Shown: positions 47,843 to 58,557, numbered from the stretch's first letter. The stretch: DNA of 64,000 nt from Agromyces sp. Leaf222 (GCF_001421565.1 NZ_LMKQ01000001.1:805651-869650), one strand, 5' to 3'. Numbers and translations: made by a program. The notes: generated by a model from the sequence alone, not told the origin.

Positions 47843-49066
47843 TCAGTCGTGCTTCACGTCGTCGCCGGGCTGGGCGGTCGCGGTGGGCACGGACGTGCCG
47901 GTGGCCTTGCGCGCGCGCCGCTCGGCCTTTCGCTCGGCATCCGATGCACTGAGGGTCGCCCTCGTCTCGACGAAGTCCCCGAGCAGGGGGCGCACCCATG
48001 GCATGCGCGGGTTGGTGTCGATGAGCAGGACGCGCACCAGGAGCGTGAGGGGGATCGCGAGGATCGCACCCGTGGGCCCGAGCACGACCGCCCAGAACAG
48101 CACGGAGAAGAAGGTGATCGACTGGCTGAGGGCGACGGCGTTGCCGACGACGCGCGGCTGGACGATCGACTGCACGCCCGCGTTGACGATGCCGTAGAGC
48201 ACGATGACCGCGATGACGGTCGGCCACCCGCCGGTGAGGGCGCCGAAGACGATCGGCGGGATGATCGCGATGAAGTAGCCGACGTTGGGGATGAAGCTGC
48301 AGATGAATGACAGGAGGCCCCAGATGAACGCGCCCGGGACGCCGAGGAACTCGAGGACGACCCAGTTGATGACGCCCTGGGCGACGCCGAGCGCGGTCGT
48401 CACGACCATGTAGCGACGGACGTTCGCGGCGTAGTCGCGCAGCGAGTGCACGAGCAGGGGGCGATGCGGCTCGATCTTGCGCAGCACGGCGGGCAGCAGC
48501 GAGGCGTCCATCGGCATCAGGAGCAGCATCGTGAAGATGATGACGAAGGTCGTGGTCACACCGACGGCGCCGCCGACGAGCCCCCAGACGACCTGGGCGA
48601 TCTGTCCGACATCGAAGCTGCCGAGCGCCGCGGAGATCTCCGAGGAGTCGAGGCCGATCGATGCGGCCCAGCCGCCGAGACTCGCGATCCAGGCCTGGAT
48701 CTCGGGGGTGTACTGGGTGATCAGCTCGGCGAACTGGCCGAGCGCGATGGCCACGGCGTAGCCGAAGACCACCACGAGCGCGAGGAGCGCGACGATCACG
48801 GCGCCCGTGGCGATGCCGCGCGGCACGCCGCGTCGCTCGAGGGCGACGCGGATCGGCTGCGCGCAGATGGTCAGGATGAGGGCGAGGAAGACCGGTGCGA
48901 CGATCGAGGCGATCTGCGCGAGGCCGATGACCGCCAAGGTCCCGCCTCCGAGGGCCATGAGCAGGAACGCGTTGCGATGCAGGGGCGTCGCCGCCGCGGC
49001 GGCAGCGACGTCTGCCGGAGCCTCGGGCGCCGGCTGGGGTTTCGGGTGCTTCCGATTCCACCACAT
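47843..49066 (-). CDS. AI-2E family (PerM/YdiK-like) transporter
   Basis: 407 residues with about eight hydrophobic helices. VFLALILTICAQPIRVALER at the N-terminal side, IPNVGYFIAIIPPIVFGALT and the C-terminal FFSVLFWAVVLGPTGAILAI are typical of the family. Despite the name, most members are exporters or Na+/H+ antiporters of unknown cargo. The basic C-terminal tail (AERKAERRARKATGT) is cytoplasmic. Operon with the GAP-family gene. Confidence 0.85.
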   Translation of the reverse strand: MWWNRKHPKPQPAPEAPADVAAAAAATPLHRNAFLLMALGGGTLAVIGLAQIASIVAPVFLALILTICAQPIRVALERRGVPRGIATGAVIVALLALVVVFGYAVAIALGQFAELITQYTPEIQAWIASLGGWAASIGLDSSEISAALGSFDVGQIAQVVWGLVGGAVGVTTTFVIIFTMLLLMPMDASLLPAVLRKIEPHRPLLVHSLRDYAANVRRYMVVTTALGVAQGVINWVVLEFLGVPGAFIWGLLSFICSFIPNVGYFIAIIPPIVFGALTGGWPTVIAVIVLYGIVNAGVQSIVQPRVVGNAVALSQSITFFSVLFWAVVLGPTGAILAIPLTLLVRVLLIDTNPRMPWVRPLLGDFVETRATLSASDAERKAERRARKATGTSVPTATAQPGDDVKHD

Positions 49067-49124
49067 CGAGGTCAGGCTAGTACCCCAGCGGCGCCGGATG
49101 GGGGAGATGCGCCGAATCCGTCGC

Positions 49125-49158
49125 GAACGGGCGGGACCGAGCGCGGCCCCGCCCGTTC
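49125..49158 (-). terminator. Hairpin terminator of the NADP oxidoreductase gene
   Basis: GAACGGGCGGG (49125-49135) and CCCGCCCGTTC (49148-49158), 12-base loop, placed 17 bases after the oxidoreductase stop in its direction of transcription. Confidence 0.65.
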
Positions 49159-49174
49159 GGTGGTGGGTCGACGA

Positions 49175-49744
49175 CTACGCGGCGAGCGGGAACCCGCCGG
49201 TCCACGAGATCTTCTCCTGCACGGCGAGCGTGAGCTGCAGGAACCCGAGCGACTCGAGCTCGCGGGCGCGCTTCAGCGCACCGGCGTCGACGGCCTTGAC
49301 GCCGCCGGCGCTGACGGCGGCGGCGAGCAGCGCCTTGGCGTCGGCGTCGTCACCCGCGATGAGCACGGTGGTGGTGGCATCGCCGATGGTCTTCGAGGCG
49401 AGCGTGCTCGCGAAGTTCGTGTTGAAGGCCTTGAGCACGCGCGACTGGGGGAGCGCTGCGGCGAGGTCGGCGGCGGCCGAGCCGTCGGCGTCGACGACGA
49501 GGCCGTCGAAGGTGGTGAAGTCGAGCGGGTTCGTGATGTCGACGACGACCTTGCCGGCGAGCTGCTCGCCGCGCTCGGCGACGATCTGCGCGAGGGCGGG
49601 GTGCGGCACGGCCAGCACGACGATGTCGCCCGTGATGTCGGTGGTGCTGCGGTCGACGTACTCGACGGTCGTGCCGCCGTCGGCGAGCAGGCCGCCGATC
49701 GCCGTGCCCATGTTGCCGTTGCCGATGATGCTGACCGTGGTCAT
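49175..49744 (-). CDS. F420-dependent NADP oxidoreductase-like protein (NADP-binding Rossmann domain)
   Basis: 189 residues. Starts MTTVSIIGNGNMGTAIGGLL (GxGxxG dinucleotide motif), with IVVLAVPHPALAQIV, VVVDITNPLD and VLKAFNTNFAST following the coenzyme-F420:NADP+ oxidoreductase (NPD/Fno) pattern. Reduces NADP+ or an unknown substrate. Start fixed by GAGGAG six bases before the ATG at 49744. Divergent from a MarR gene; two operator-like palindromes between them suggest it is that regulator's target, perhaps in redox or electrophile stress. Confidence 0.83.
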   Translation of the reverse strand: MTTVSIIGNGNMGTAIGGLLADGGTTVEYVDRSTTDITGDIVVLAVPHPALAQIVAERGEQLAGKVVVDITNPLDFTTFDGLVVDADGSAAADLAAALPQSRVLKAFNTNFASTLASKTIGDATTTVLIAGDDADAKALLAAAVSAGGVKAVDAGALKRARELESLGFLQLTLAVQEKISWTGGFPLAA

Positions 49745-49772
49745 GTGGTTCTCCTCGTGGTGCCGAATGGCA

Positions 49773-49829
49773 GTTTGGTTGTTGAGACAACTAAACCGTA
49801 GCACGGCATTGGTTGTCATGACAACCAAT
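49773..49829. promoter_or_regulatory. Two MarR operators between NADP oxidoreductase and marR genes
   Basis: Site 1 (49773-49796): GTTTGGTTGT and ACAACTAAAC arms around TGAG, nine of ten pairs matching. Site 2 (49808-49829): a perfect 22-base palindrome with half-site ATTGGTTGTCA. Both share TTGGTTGT. Site 2 ends four bases before the marR -10 box TAGAAT (49834-49839), covering the -35 region, as expected for autorepression. Confidence 0.75.
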
Positions 49830-49845
49830 GCGCTAGAATGGCGTC

Positions 49846-50397
49846 ATGACGACCACCCAGCCCTTCTCCTCGGCCGAAGCCACGGCGTGGGCGAGGCTCG
49901 TCGCGGTGAGCGAACTGCTGCCGACCGTGCTCGACGCGCAGCTGCTGCGCGATGTCGAGCTCACGCATTTCGAGTACCTCGTGCTCTCGGTGCTCGCCGC
50001 CTCGCCCGAGCAGACCAGCCGCATGACCAGGCTCGCCTCGCAGACCAACGCCACGCTGCCGCGGCTCTCGCACGTCGCCCGCCGGCTCGAGCAGAAGCGC
50101 CTCCTCGAGCGCTTCCCGTGCCCGCAAGACAAGCGGGCGACGAACGCGCGCATCACCGCCGACGGCCTCGCGGTGCTCGAGCGGGCCGCCCCCGGCCACG
50201 TCGCGACCGTGCGCACGAACGTGCTCGACGCGCTCGAGCCGGCCGAACTCGAGCAGCTCGCGGCGATCACCGCGAGCATCCTCGCGCGGCTCGATCCTGA
50301 GGGGCGCCTCTCGGCGACGCAGTGCGATGCCACCACTCGGGTCGCCTCGGCCGGTGCCGACGCGGTGCCGGATGCCGCGGCGGCCGTTCCCGCGTAG
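49846..50397 (+). CDS. MarR-family transcriptional regulator 1
   Basis: 183 residues with the MarR winged helix: LTHFEYLVLSVLAASPEQTS, recognition region TNATLPRLSHVARRLEQKRL and wing CPQDKRATNARITADGLAVL. The TAGAAT -10 lies six bases before the ATG without a Shine-Dalgarno, so the mRNA is probably leaderless. Likely represses itself and the divergent NADP oxidoreductase through the two TTGGTTGT palindromes. C-terminal tail beyond about 165 is Ala/Thr-rich and unstructured. Confidence 0.88.
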   Translation: MTTTQPFSSAEATAWARLVAVSELLPTVLDAQLLRDVELTHFEYLVLSVLAASPEQTSRMTRLASQTNATLPRLSHVARRLEQKRLLERFPCPQDKRATNARITADGLAVLERAAPGHVATVRTNVLDALEPAELEQLAAITASILARLDPEGRLSATQCDATTRVASAGADAVPDAAAAVPA

Positions 50398-50474
50398 GCC
50401 CGCCACCGGCATCCCCTCGACCGTCCGCCGGCACTCGCCGGGGCGACCATCGCCCTGCGCTCGGCCGCTGCCCC

Positions 50475-50503
50475 TTGACAGGGATTTGTGTTTGTTCCAA
50501 ACT
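50475..50503 (+). promoter_or_regulatory. Promoter with operator, PhzS-like operon
   Basis: TTGACA at 50475-50480, 17 bases, CAAACT at 50498-50503. The palindrome GTTTG-TTC-CAAAC (50490-50502) overlaps the -10 and is the likely site of the MarR protein encoded second in the operon. Confidence 0.55.
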
Positions 50504-50529
50504 CAATTCACCACTTGCAAGGAGGCAGC

Positions 50530-51825
50530 GTGAAGATCGTCATCGTCGGAGCCGGAATCGGCGGACTGGCCACGGCCCTGAGTCTCGCGGCGGCGGGGTT
50601 GCGCGACGTGACCGTCGTCGAGCGGGCCCAGGGGCTCCGGCCGCTGGGCGTGGGCATCAACCTGCTGCCGCACGCCGTGCGCGAGCTCACCGAGCTCGGA
50701 CTCGTCGACGCGGTCGCCGCGATCGGCACGGCGCCCGGTCGCCTCTCGTACTTCAACCGCTTCGGGCAGCCCGTGTGGAGCGAGCCCCGCGGACTCGAGG
50801 CGGGCTACCACTGGCCGCAGCTCTCGGTGCACCGCGGCGAGTTCCAGCTGCTGCTCGCCGACGAGGTGCGACGCCGCCTCGGCGCCGACGCGATCCGGCT
50901 GGGCTGGCGAGCGACGGGCGTCGAGCACGGGGTCGCCGGTGCGGACGGCCGCGTCGTCGAGCGGGCGAGGTTCGCGGATGCCGCGGGCGCCGAGCTCGTG
51001 CTCGACGCCGACGTCGTGATCGGGGCCGACGGCATCCACTCCGCCCTGCGGGCGCAGGCGCACCCGACCGAAGGCGCACCGCCGTGGAACCGCCTCGTGC
51101 TCTGGCGCGGCACCGCCCTCGCCCCCACCTACCTCGACGGCCGCACGATGATCATGGCCGGTGACGCCGAGCAGAAGTTCGTCGCCTACCCGCTCGTCGC
51201 CCCCGGCACCGAGGCGGGCATGACCCGCGTGAACTTCATCGCCGAGCGTCGTGCGCCAGAGGGCGTCGACGAGACCGCCGACTGGAACCACGCCGTCGAC
51301 CCGGCGCCCATCGTCGACCTCTTCGCCGACTGGGACTTCGACTGGCTCGACGTGCCGGCGATCATCGGCGCCGCCGACGAGATCCTCGAGTACCCGATGG
51401 TCGACCGCGATCCCCTCGACCGCTGGACGGTCGGGCGCACGACGCTCCTCGGGGACGCCGCGCACGCGCTCTACCCGAACGGCTCGAACGGCGCCTCGCA
51501 GGCGATCCTCGACGCCCGGTCGCTCGCCTTCCACCTCGCGACCACGGCCGACGGGGGCCCCGACGGCATCGATGCCGCGCTCGCCGCATACGAGGCCGAC
51601 CGCCGGCCCATCACGACGAAGCTGTCGGCGATGACGCGGCAGCTCGGCCCCGAGCGGGTGATGCAACTCGCCTTCGAACGGGCGCCGCAGGGGTTCGCCG
51701 ACATCCACGACGTGATCCCAGAGGCCGAGCTGCGGGAGATCGCCGACGCCTACAAGGTGGCGGCCGGCTTCCACCCCGAGTTGCTCAACGAGCGCTCGTC
51801 GCTGACCCCGGCGGCGCGGGCATGA
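50530..51825 (+). CDS. FAD-dependent aromatic hydroxylase, PhzS-like
   Basis: 431 residues, class A flavoprotein monooxygenase using NAD(P)H and O2. VIVGAGIGGLATALSLAAAG (ADP-binding GxGxxG, residues 3-22), GVGINLLPHAVREL, WSEPRGLEAGYHWPQLSVHR, DG motif IGADGIHSAL near 164 and GDAAHALYPNGSNGASQAIL (second FAD motif) near 313 match the PhzS/6-hydroxynicotinate-type branch closely, including YPMVDRDPLDRW. Start at GTG 50530 behind AAGGAGG. Coupled by ATGA to a MarR gene, then DUF3237. No phenazine genes are present, so it probably modifies an external aromatic compound. Confidence 0.87.
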   Translation: MKIVIVGAGIGGLATALSLAAAGLRDVTVVERAQGLRPLGVGINLLPHAVRELTELGLVDAVAAIGTAPGRLSYFNRFGQPVWSEPRGLEAGYHWPQLSVHRGEFQLLLADEVRRRLGADAIRLGWRATGVEHGVAGADGRVVERARFADAAGAELVLDADVVIGADGIHSALRAQAHPTEGAPPWNRLVLWRGTALAPTYLDGRTMIMAGDAEQKFVAYPLVAPGTEAGMTRVNFIAERRAPEGVDETADWNHAVDPAPIVDLFADWDFDWLDVPAIIGAADEILEYPMVDRDPLDRWTVGRTTLLGDAAHALYPNGSNGASQAILDARSLAFHLATTADGGPDGIDAALAAYEADRRPITTKLSAMTRQLGPERVMQLAFERAPQGFADIHDVIPEAELREIADAYKVAAGFHPELLNERSSLTPAARA

Positions 51826-52372
51826 GCATCGCGGCGCGCGCGTCGGCCGGCGAGGCCGGCGGCGCATCCGCCGAGGCGGCCGACGGCCTCGACGTGGCCC
51901 GCCTCAGCGGCCTCATCTCGCCGCTGCGACGCAGCCTCCTGCGCGCCGCGCGGGCGGCCGAGCACCTGCCCGACCTCCCCGACGCGCAGGTCGAGGTGCT
52001 CCGCGCGCTCCCGGTCGACACGGCGCGAAGCCCCGTGGAGCTGGCCGAGGACTTGAGCCTCAACCGCACGACCGTCAGCAACCTGCTGAAGTCGATGGAA
52101 GCCGGCGGGCTCGTCACGAGGGCGACGGATGCCACAGACCGCCGCCGCGTCGAGGTGCGCGCCTCGGCCGAGGCGCACCGCCTGCTCGAACGGTTCGACG
52201 CCGCGAGCGCGAGCCTCGTCGGCGACGCACTCTCCGCCCTCGGACCGGCCGATGCGGCCGCCCTCGCCGCGGCGCTGCCCGCCCTCGAGCGGCTGCGCGA
52301 CACGCTGCAGGAGCGCTCGCGGGCCGACCGCGGCATCCGCTCGACCGCCGATGTCGCCGTAGAGGCACGCGC

Positions 52373-52376
<4 letters not shown>
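51822..52376 (+). CDS. MarR-family transcriptional regulator 2
   Basis: 184 residues. Winged helix with LPDAQVEVLRALPVDTARSP, LAEDLSLNRTTVSNLLKSME (recognition helix) and wing TDATDRRRVEVRASAEAHRL. It overlaps both the monooxygenase before it and the DUF3237 gene after it by ATGA, so all three are made together; probable autorepressor acting at 50490-50502. Confidence 0.86.
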
Positions 52377-54309
<1,933 letters not shown>

Positions 54310-54915
54310 CTACGGTTGCGCGTCGCGCCCTTCCGCCGAGAGCGGCACGCCGGGGCCGACGAGCACGCGCCAGACCCAGTCGGCCGCGATCTCGACGCTC
54401 GGCCGTGGCTCGAGCTCGAGCCATGCCTGGATGACGGCCATGCACGACCCCGCGATGCCGGCCGCGACGATGTCGATCGGGAGCCCTTCGAAGGCCGTCG
54501 TGCCCGACGAGATGACGCCTGCCCTCGCCTGCGCCTCGAACCGGGCGCGGATGCGCGCGACGACGATGGGGGAGCCGCGCTCGCCCAGCACGCGCCGGTA
54601 GAGCGCGGCATCCGTCTCGAAGTGCTGCAGGAACGCGATCATCGCCGGCGGCAGCTGCGCGGGGATGTCGGTCGGCGTGCCGAGGTCGGCGACGGCGTCG
54701 ATCTCGGCCGCCTCGATGGCGTCGGCGAGCAGCAGCTGCCGGTCGTCGTAGTGCTGGTAGAAGCTCGAGCGGTTGACGCCGGCCTCGTCGGTGATCTCGG
54801 CGACCGTCGCGTCGTCGAAGCGGCCTGCGCGCGCGAGGTCGAGCGCCGCCTGCTGCAGTGCCCGCCGGGTGCGCTCGACGCGCGCATCCACTCGGTCGTC
54901 GGTCGATTCCGTCAC
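54310..54915 (-). CDS. TetR-family transcriptional regulator
   Basis: 201 residues. HTH at about 13-60: RTRRALQQAALDLARAGRFD, VAEITDEAGVNRSSFYQHYD. The C-terminal ligand domain (TetR_C_33-like, LPPAMIAFLQHFETDAALYR) is variable. First gene of the unit with the rifampicin monooxygenase and divergent from the SDR gene; the large palindrome at 54960-54989 lies between and is the probable operator for both directions. Confidence 0.88.
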   Translation of the reverse strand: MTESTDDRVDARVERTRRALQQAALDLARAGRFDDATVAEITDEAGVNRSSFYQHYDDRQLLLADAIEAAEIDAVADLGTPTDIPAQLPPAMIAFLQHFETDAALYRRVLGERGSPIVVARIRARFEAQARAGVISSGTTAFEGLPIDIVAAGIAGSCMAVIQAWLELEPRPSVEIAADWVWRVLVGPGVPLSAEGRDAQP

Positions 54916-54959
54916 TCCCGCATTCTTGCAGCCTGGCGGCCGCGAACCCGTGATTTCGC

Positions 54960-54989
54960 CGACAATTGTCGGATATCCGACAAATGTCG
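54960..54989. promoter_or_regulatory. 30-bp nested TetR operator between tetR-rox and SDR
   Basis: Arms CGACAATTGTCGGAT and ATCCGACAAATGTCG match at 14 of 15 pairs. The centre TTGTCGGATATCCGACAA is a perfect 18-base palindrome, and the left arm itself contains the palindrome CGACAATTGTCG, as if two repressor dimers bind. The SDR -10 box TAGGCT (54992-54997) is two bases downstream, and CTGGAC/GTCCAG (54996-55009) forms another short inverted repeat over its start. Confidence 0.78.
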
Positions 54990-55034
54990 TTTAGGCTGGA
55001 CCTGTCCAGTTCGGAGCAGAAAAGGAACCCCACC

Positions 55035-56036
55035 ATGGCTCTCACCGCCAACTCCACCATCGCCGAGTGGCTCGCCGACCCCGCAGGCAAGGCCGCGCTC
55101 CAGGGCCTCGTGAGCCAGGGCGGCGGTTCGATCGACCAGCTCGCCCCCATCGCGAGCCTGCCCCTGCAGCAGCTCGTCGTCATGAGCCAGGGCCAGATGC
55201 CGCAGGCGGCCGTCGATGAGCTCGTGAAGGCCGTGAACGGCGGCGTCATCCCCGAAGACGCCGAGTCCACCGCCTGGCAGGAGCAGGTCACCCCCGGCCG
55301 CTTCGCCGGCAAGACCGTGATCGTCACCGGCGCGGCATCCGGCATCGGCCGCGCCACCGCGAGCCGCATCGCACGTGAGGGCGGCCGCGTCGTCGCCGTC
55401 GACATCTCGGCCGAGAAGCTCGACGAGTTCGCGGCATCCATCCCCGGCGCCGAGATCGTGCCCGTCGCCGGCGACATCACCAAGCAGGAGTCGATCGACG
55501 CGATCGCCGCCGCCGCCGGCGAGAAGATCTTCGGCCTCGCGAACGTCGCCGGCATCAACGACGACTTCTCGCCGATCCACGAGACGCCCGACGCCATCTG
55601 GGACAAGGTCATGGCCGTCAACGTCACCGGTACGTTCAAGCTCACCCGCGCGGTCGTGCCGTTCATGCTCGAGGCTGGCAAGGGCTCGATCGTCAACGTC
55701 GCGAGCGAGGCCGGCCTGCGCGGCAACGCGTCCGGCAACGCCTACACGGCCTCGAAGCACGCCGTCGTCGGCCTCACCAAGTCGGCCGCCTTCATGTACG
55801 CCCTGCAGGGCGTGCGCGTGAACGCCGTCGCCCCCGGCGGCGTCGCGACCGGCATCCCGTTCCCCCCGCACGTGTCCGAGGTCGGCTCCGCCCGGCTCGC
55901 GCCGTTCCAGGGTGCGATCCCGTCGGTCGCGACCGCCGAGGCGCTCGCCGCCTCGATCACGTTCCTGCTCAGCGAGGACGCCGTCAACATCAACGGCGCG
56001 ATCCTCGCCTCGGACGGCGGCTGGTCGGTGCAGTAA
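55035..56036 (+). CDS. Short-chain dehydrogenase/reductase with N-terminal helical module
   Basis: 333 residues. Residues about 1-85 form a helical module (TIAEWLADPAGKAALQGLVS, SLPLQQLVVMSQGQMPQAAV) that resembles C-terminal modules of some actinobacterial GH3 glycosidases. The SDR domain starts near 93: VIVTGAASGIGRATASRIA (NAD(P) motif), NVAGIND, catalytic Ser in IVNVASEAG and YTASKHA (Tyr and Lys), ending with ILASDGGW. Oxidoreductase acting on an unknown alcohol/ketone. Controlled by the TetR operator upstream. AAAGGA lies eight bases before the ATG. Confidence 0.86.
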   Translation: MALTANSTIAEWLADPAGKAALQGLVSQGGGSIDQLAPIASLPLQQLVVMSQGQMPQAAVDELVKAVNGGVIPEDAESTAWQEQVTPGRFAGKTVIVTGAASGIGRATASRIAREGGRVVAVDISAEKLDEFAASIPGAEIVPVAGDITKQESIDAIAAAAGEKIFGLANVAGINDDFSPIHETPDAIWDKVMAVNVTGTFKLTRAVVPFMLEAGKGSIVNVASEAGLRGNASGNAYTASKHAVVGLTKSAAFMYALQGVRVNAVAPGGVATGIPFPPHVSEVGSARLAPFQGAIPSVATAEALAASITFLLSEDAVNINGAILASDGGWSVQ

Positions 56037-56068
56037 CCCGGACAGTCGTCTCGCCTCACGGCGATCAG

Positions 56069-56102
56069 GGGCGGGGCGGATGCTGCGGCATCCGCCCCGC
56101 CC
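56069..56102. terminator. 34-bp near-perfect GGATGC-GCATCC palindrome
   Basis: 17-base arms with one mismatch (GGATGCTG opposite CGGCATCC), 32 bases after the SDR stop. Member of the shared-core family. Confidence 0.68.
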
Positions 56103-56104
56103 TT

Positions 56105-56140
56105 GTGCGTGCGCGTGTGCGTGTGCGTGTGCGTGTGCGG
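56105..56140. repeat. Hexanucleotide microsatellite (GTGCGT)x6
   Basis: Four perfect and two single-mismatch copies of GTGCGT directly behind the terminator and about 120 bases before the next promoter box. Likely to vary in copy number between strains. The remainder of 56141-56260 shows nothing I can assign. Confidence 0.75.
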
Positions 56141-56275
56141 GGCGCCGTGCCGGGCGCGCATTCCGGCCACCGAGGGGACGGCTTTCGGCGGAGCGGCGGG
56201 CGCGCCCACCGCCGAGACTCGTCCTCTCGCGTGGCGGTCTTTTGCGCCGGTGAGGGCACGTAAACTTGCCCGACG

Positions 56276-58537
56276 ATGGATGAGCAGCCGACACCGCCCA
56301 CGCCCGAGATTCCCGCAGCCTGGTACCCCGACCCCTCGGGTGGCGCCGGACAGCGCTGGTGGGACGGCACGAAGTGGACCGAGCACGTGCACCCCGCGGG
56401 TGCGGATGCCGCGCCGAACGCGGCGTCTGTCGCTGGCGCGACCGGCGGCGAGGCGGCCGACGGCACGGCGCCCGCACCGAAGCGTTCGCGCCGCGGCCTC
56501 GTCATCGGGCTCATCGCCGGCGGCACCGCGGTGCTGCTCGTCGCCGGAACGGTCATCGGCCTGAACGTGGCCGGGGTGTTCGGCGGCGACGACCTGACCA
56601 CGGTCGGCGGCTACGACTACGCGGCGCCGATGCTCGACCTGGAGCGCGACCACGAGTTCGAGTTCCGCGCCGCCTACGACCTCGAGGCGAAGGCGAGCGA
56701 AGTCGGGGCGGAGGAGTTCGACACCGACTTCGCCTTCGAGGTGTTCACGGATGCCGCGCTCAGCAAGCACGCCCCGATCATGGTGAATCAGTGGAACGAC
56801 ACGGTCACCATTTCCGCTCAAGAGGACGCCGAGGCCCGTTACGCCGACAGCGACGCGTTCGAAGGCCGCGAAGCGGAGAGCCCCCGCATCCGAGACGTCG
56901 GCGAGGCCTACGGCGCCTGGGGCCTGAACGCCACCTACTACCTCGTGCAGCACCTCGACGAGCAGGGCGCCGAACTCGATCGCCCGCGTGTCACCCCGTT
57001 CACCGTGCAGCACGAGCTCGAGGCGCCGACCGTGACCTTCGCCACCGACGGCGGCACGGGCAACCTCAGTGTCGCCTGGCAGGCGGTCGAGGGAGCGAGC
57101 AGCTACCTCGTCGTGGCGTCGTCGACCAACGGCAACACGCGGGAGATCTCCGTCGTCGGCGAGACCGACGGCGAGACGACCTGGTCGACCACCGATGCCG
57201 TGTTCGACATGAACGAGGGCAGCAAGGCGACCTGGGCGATCGAGCAGAACGTCGGTCTGCAGCTCTTCGACCGCAGTGCCGACGAGCTCGAGAACGACGC
57301 CACGGCGTACCAGATGGCCGAGCTGCTGCGCAGCGCCGAGTTCGATCTCGGCGTGATCGCGACCGACGGCACGTCGTACTCGCCGTACATCTCGTACGAC
57401 GGGCTCTCGGTGGCCGGCGACCTGCCCTTCACACGGGCCGAGGGCGCCACCGACGAGCTGTACCCCGACCGCATCGTCGGCGTCGCGAACCTGCAGTCCG
57501 TGCCGACGAAGTTCGCGTTCACCTCGCTCGACGGGGCCACGCGCCAGAGCGTCGCGTACGCCGACCCCGCCGCAGTCGTCGAGTACCCCGACTACTCCGC
57601 CGTCGGCATCCGGGGCAAGGGCACCGACCTCGGCATGTGGCTGAACCTCGAGCGCGGAGTCGACGTCGCGGCCGAGATCGCCGCGTTCAACGCGCGCGCT
57701 GAGGCCGAGGCGCCGACCACCGGTGGCGGCGTCGAGCTCGTCTCCGCCCCGGTCGACGAGATGATCGACCAGTTCGAGCCGTCGACGACGGCTCCGGCGA
57801 CCGATCTGCCCGTCGTCGCGAGCAACGACTTCACGCGCTACCTCGCCGCGAACCTCATCGACCGCCAACAGGCGATCGACGTCTCGGCGTACGTCGGCGC
57901 GCCCGGCATGCCCTCGCTCGACGACGCGATCCAAGAGGCCACGGAGCAGAACCCCTACGTGGTCGGCGTCGACGGCTACGGGGCGAGCGACGGCATCCTC
58001 TACGTGACCTACACGGCCTCGGCCGACGACCTCGCCGCGAACCGCGATGCGACGTATGCGAAGGCGCAGGAGGTGGTCGCCGAGGTGATCACCGACGGCA
58101 TGGGCGACGCCGAGAAGGTCACCGCGCTGAACGACTGGATCACGGCGAACGCGGAGTACGACTACGAGGCGCTCGCCGCGAAGGAGGCCCTCGGCTCCGT
58201 CCCCGACGCGGAGGCGGCGGCCTGGCAGGCCTCCGGCGCGTTGGTCGACGGCTCGGCGGTGTGCGCCGGGTACGCGTACGCGTTCGAGGCGCTGGCCCTC
58301 GAGGCCGGGCTCGACGCGGTGGTCGTCACCGGTGACGTCACGGCCGGCGGTCGCCACGCATGGAACAAGGTCTCGATCGACGGCCGGTGGCTCGCGGTCG
58401 ACACCACCTGGAACGACGACGAGGCGGCGAACCAGTACCTCATGATCACCGACGCGGAGTTCACCGGGCCGGCCGAGCGTACCGAGGACATCTTCTGGAT
58501 GCAGGACTCGCGCATCGGCGACTACGCGGCGAAGTAG
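56276..58537 (+). CDS. DUF2510 / transmembrane / transglutaminase-like cysteine protease-fold protein
   Basis: 753 residues. DUF2510 motif AAWYPDPSGGAGQRWWDGTKW (about 14-34), a linker, one membrane helix (about 74-98), a large external part with Ig-like segments (fibronectin-like region about 245-320), then a transglutaminase-like domain near 600-753. The triad is intact: C663 in GSAVCAGYAYAFE, H694 in GGRHAWNKV and D709 in LAVDTTWND. Probable cell-wall or surface cross-linking or processing enzyme. TAAACT at 56261-56266 lies nine bases before the ATG with no Shine-Dalgarno. Confidence 0.85.
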   Translation: MDEQPTPPTPEIPAAWYPDPSGGAGQRWWDGTKWTEHVHPAGADAAPNAASVAGATGGEAADGTAPAPKRSRRGLVIGLIAGGTAVLLVAGTVIGLNVAGVFGGDDLTTVGGYDYAAPMLDLERDHEFEFRAAYDLEAKASEVGAEEFDTDFAFEVFTDAALSKHAPIMVNQWNDTVTISAQEDAEARYADSDAFEGREAESPRIRDVGEAYGAWGLNATYYLVQHLDEQGAELDRPRVTPFTVQHELEAPTVTFATDGGTGNLSVAWQAVEGASSYLVVASSTNGNTREISVVGETDGETTWSTTDAVFDMNEGSKATWAIEQNVGLQLFDRSADELENDATAYQMAELLRSAEFDLGVIATDGTSYSPYISYDGLSVAGDLPFTRAEGATDELYPDRIVGVANLQSVPTKFAFTSLDGATRQSVAYADPAAVVEYPDYSAVGIRGKGTDLGMWLNLERGVDVAAEIAAFNARAEAEAPTTGGGVELVSAPVDEMIDQFEPSTTAPATDLPVVASNDFTRYLAANLIDRQQAIDVSAYVGAPGMPSLDDAIQEATEQNPYVVGVDGYGASDGILYVTYTASADDLAANRDATYAKAQEVVAEVITDGMGDAEKVTALNDWITANAEYDYEALAAKEALGSVPDAEAAAWQASGALVDGSAVCAGYAYAFEALALEAGLDAVVVTGDVTAGGRHAWNKVSIDGRWLAVDTTWNDDEAANQYLMITDAEFTGPAERTEDIFWMQDSRIGDYAAK

Positions 58538-58557
58538 CCCACGAGCGCGAGTGCTCG

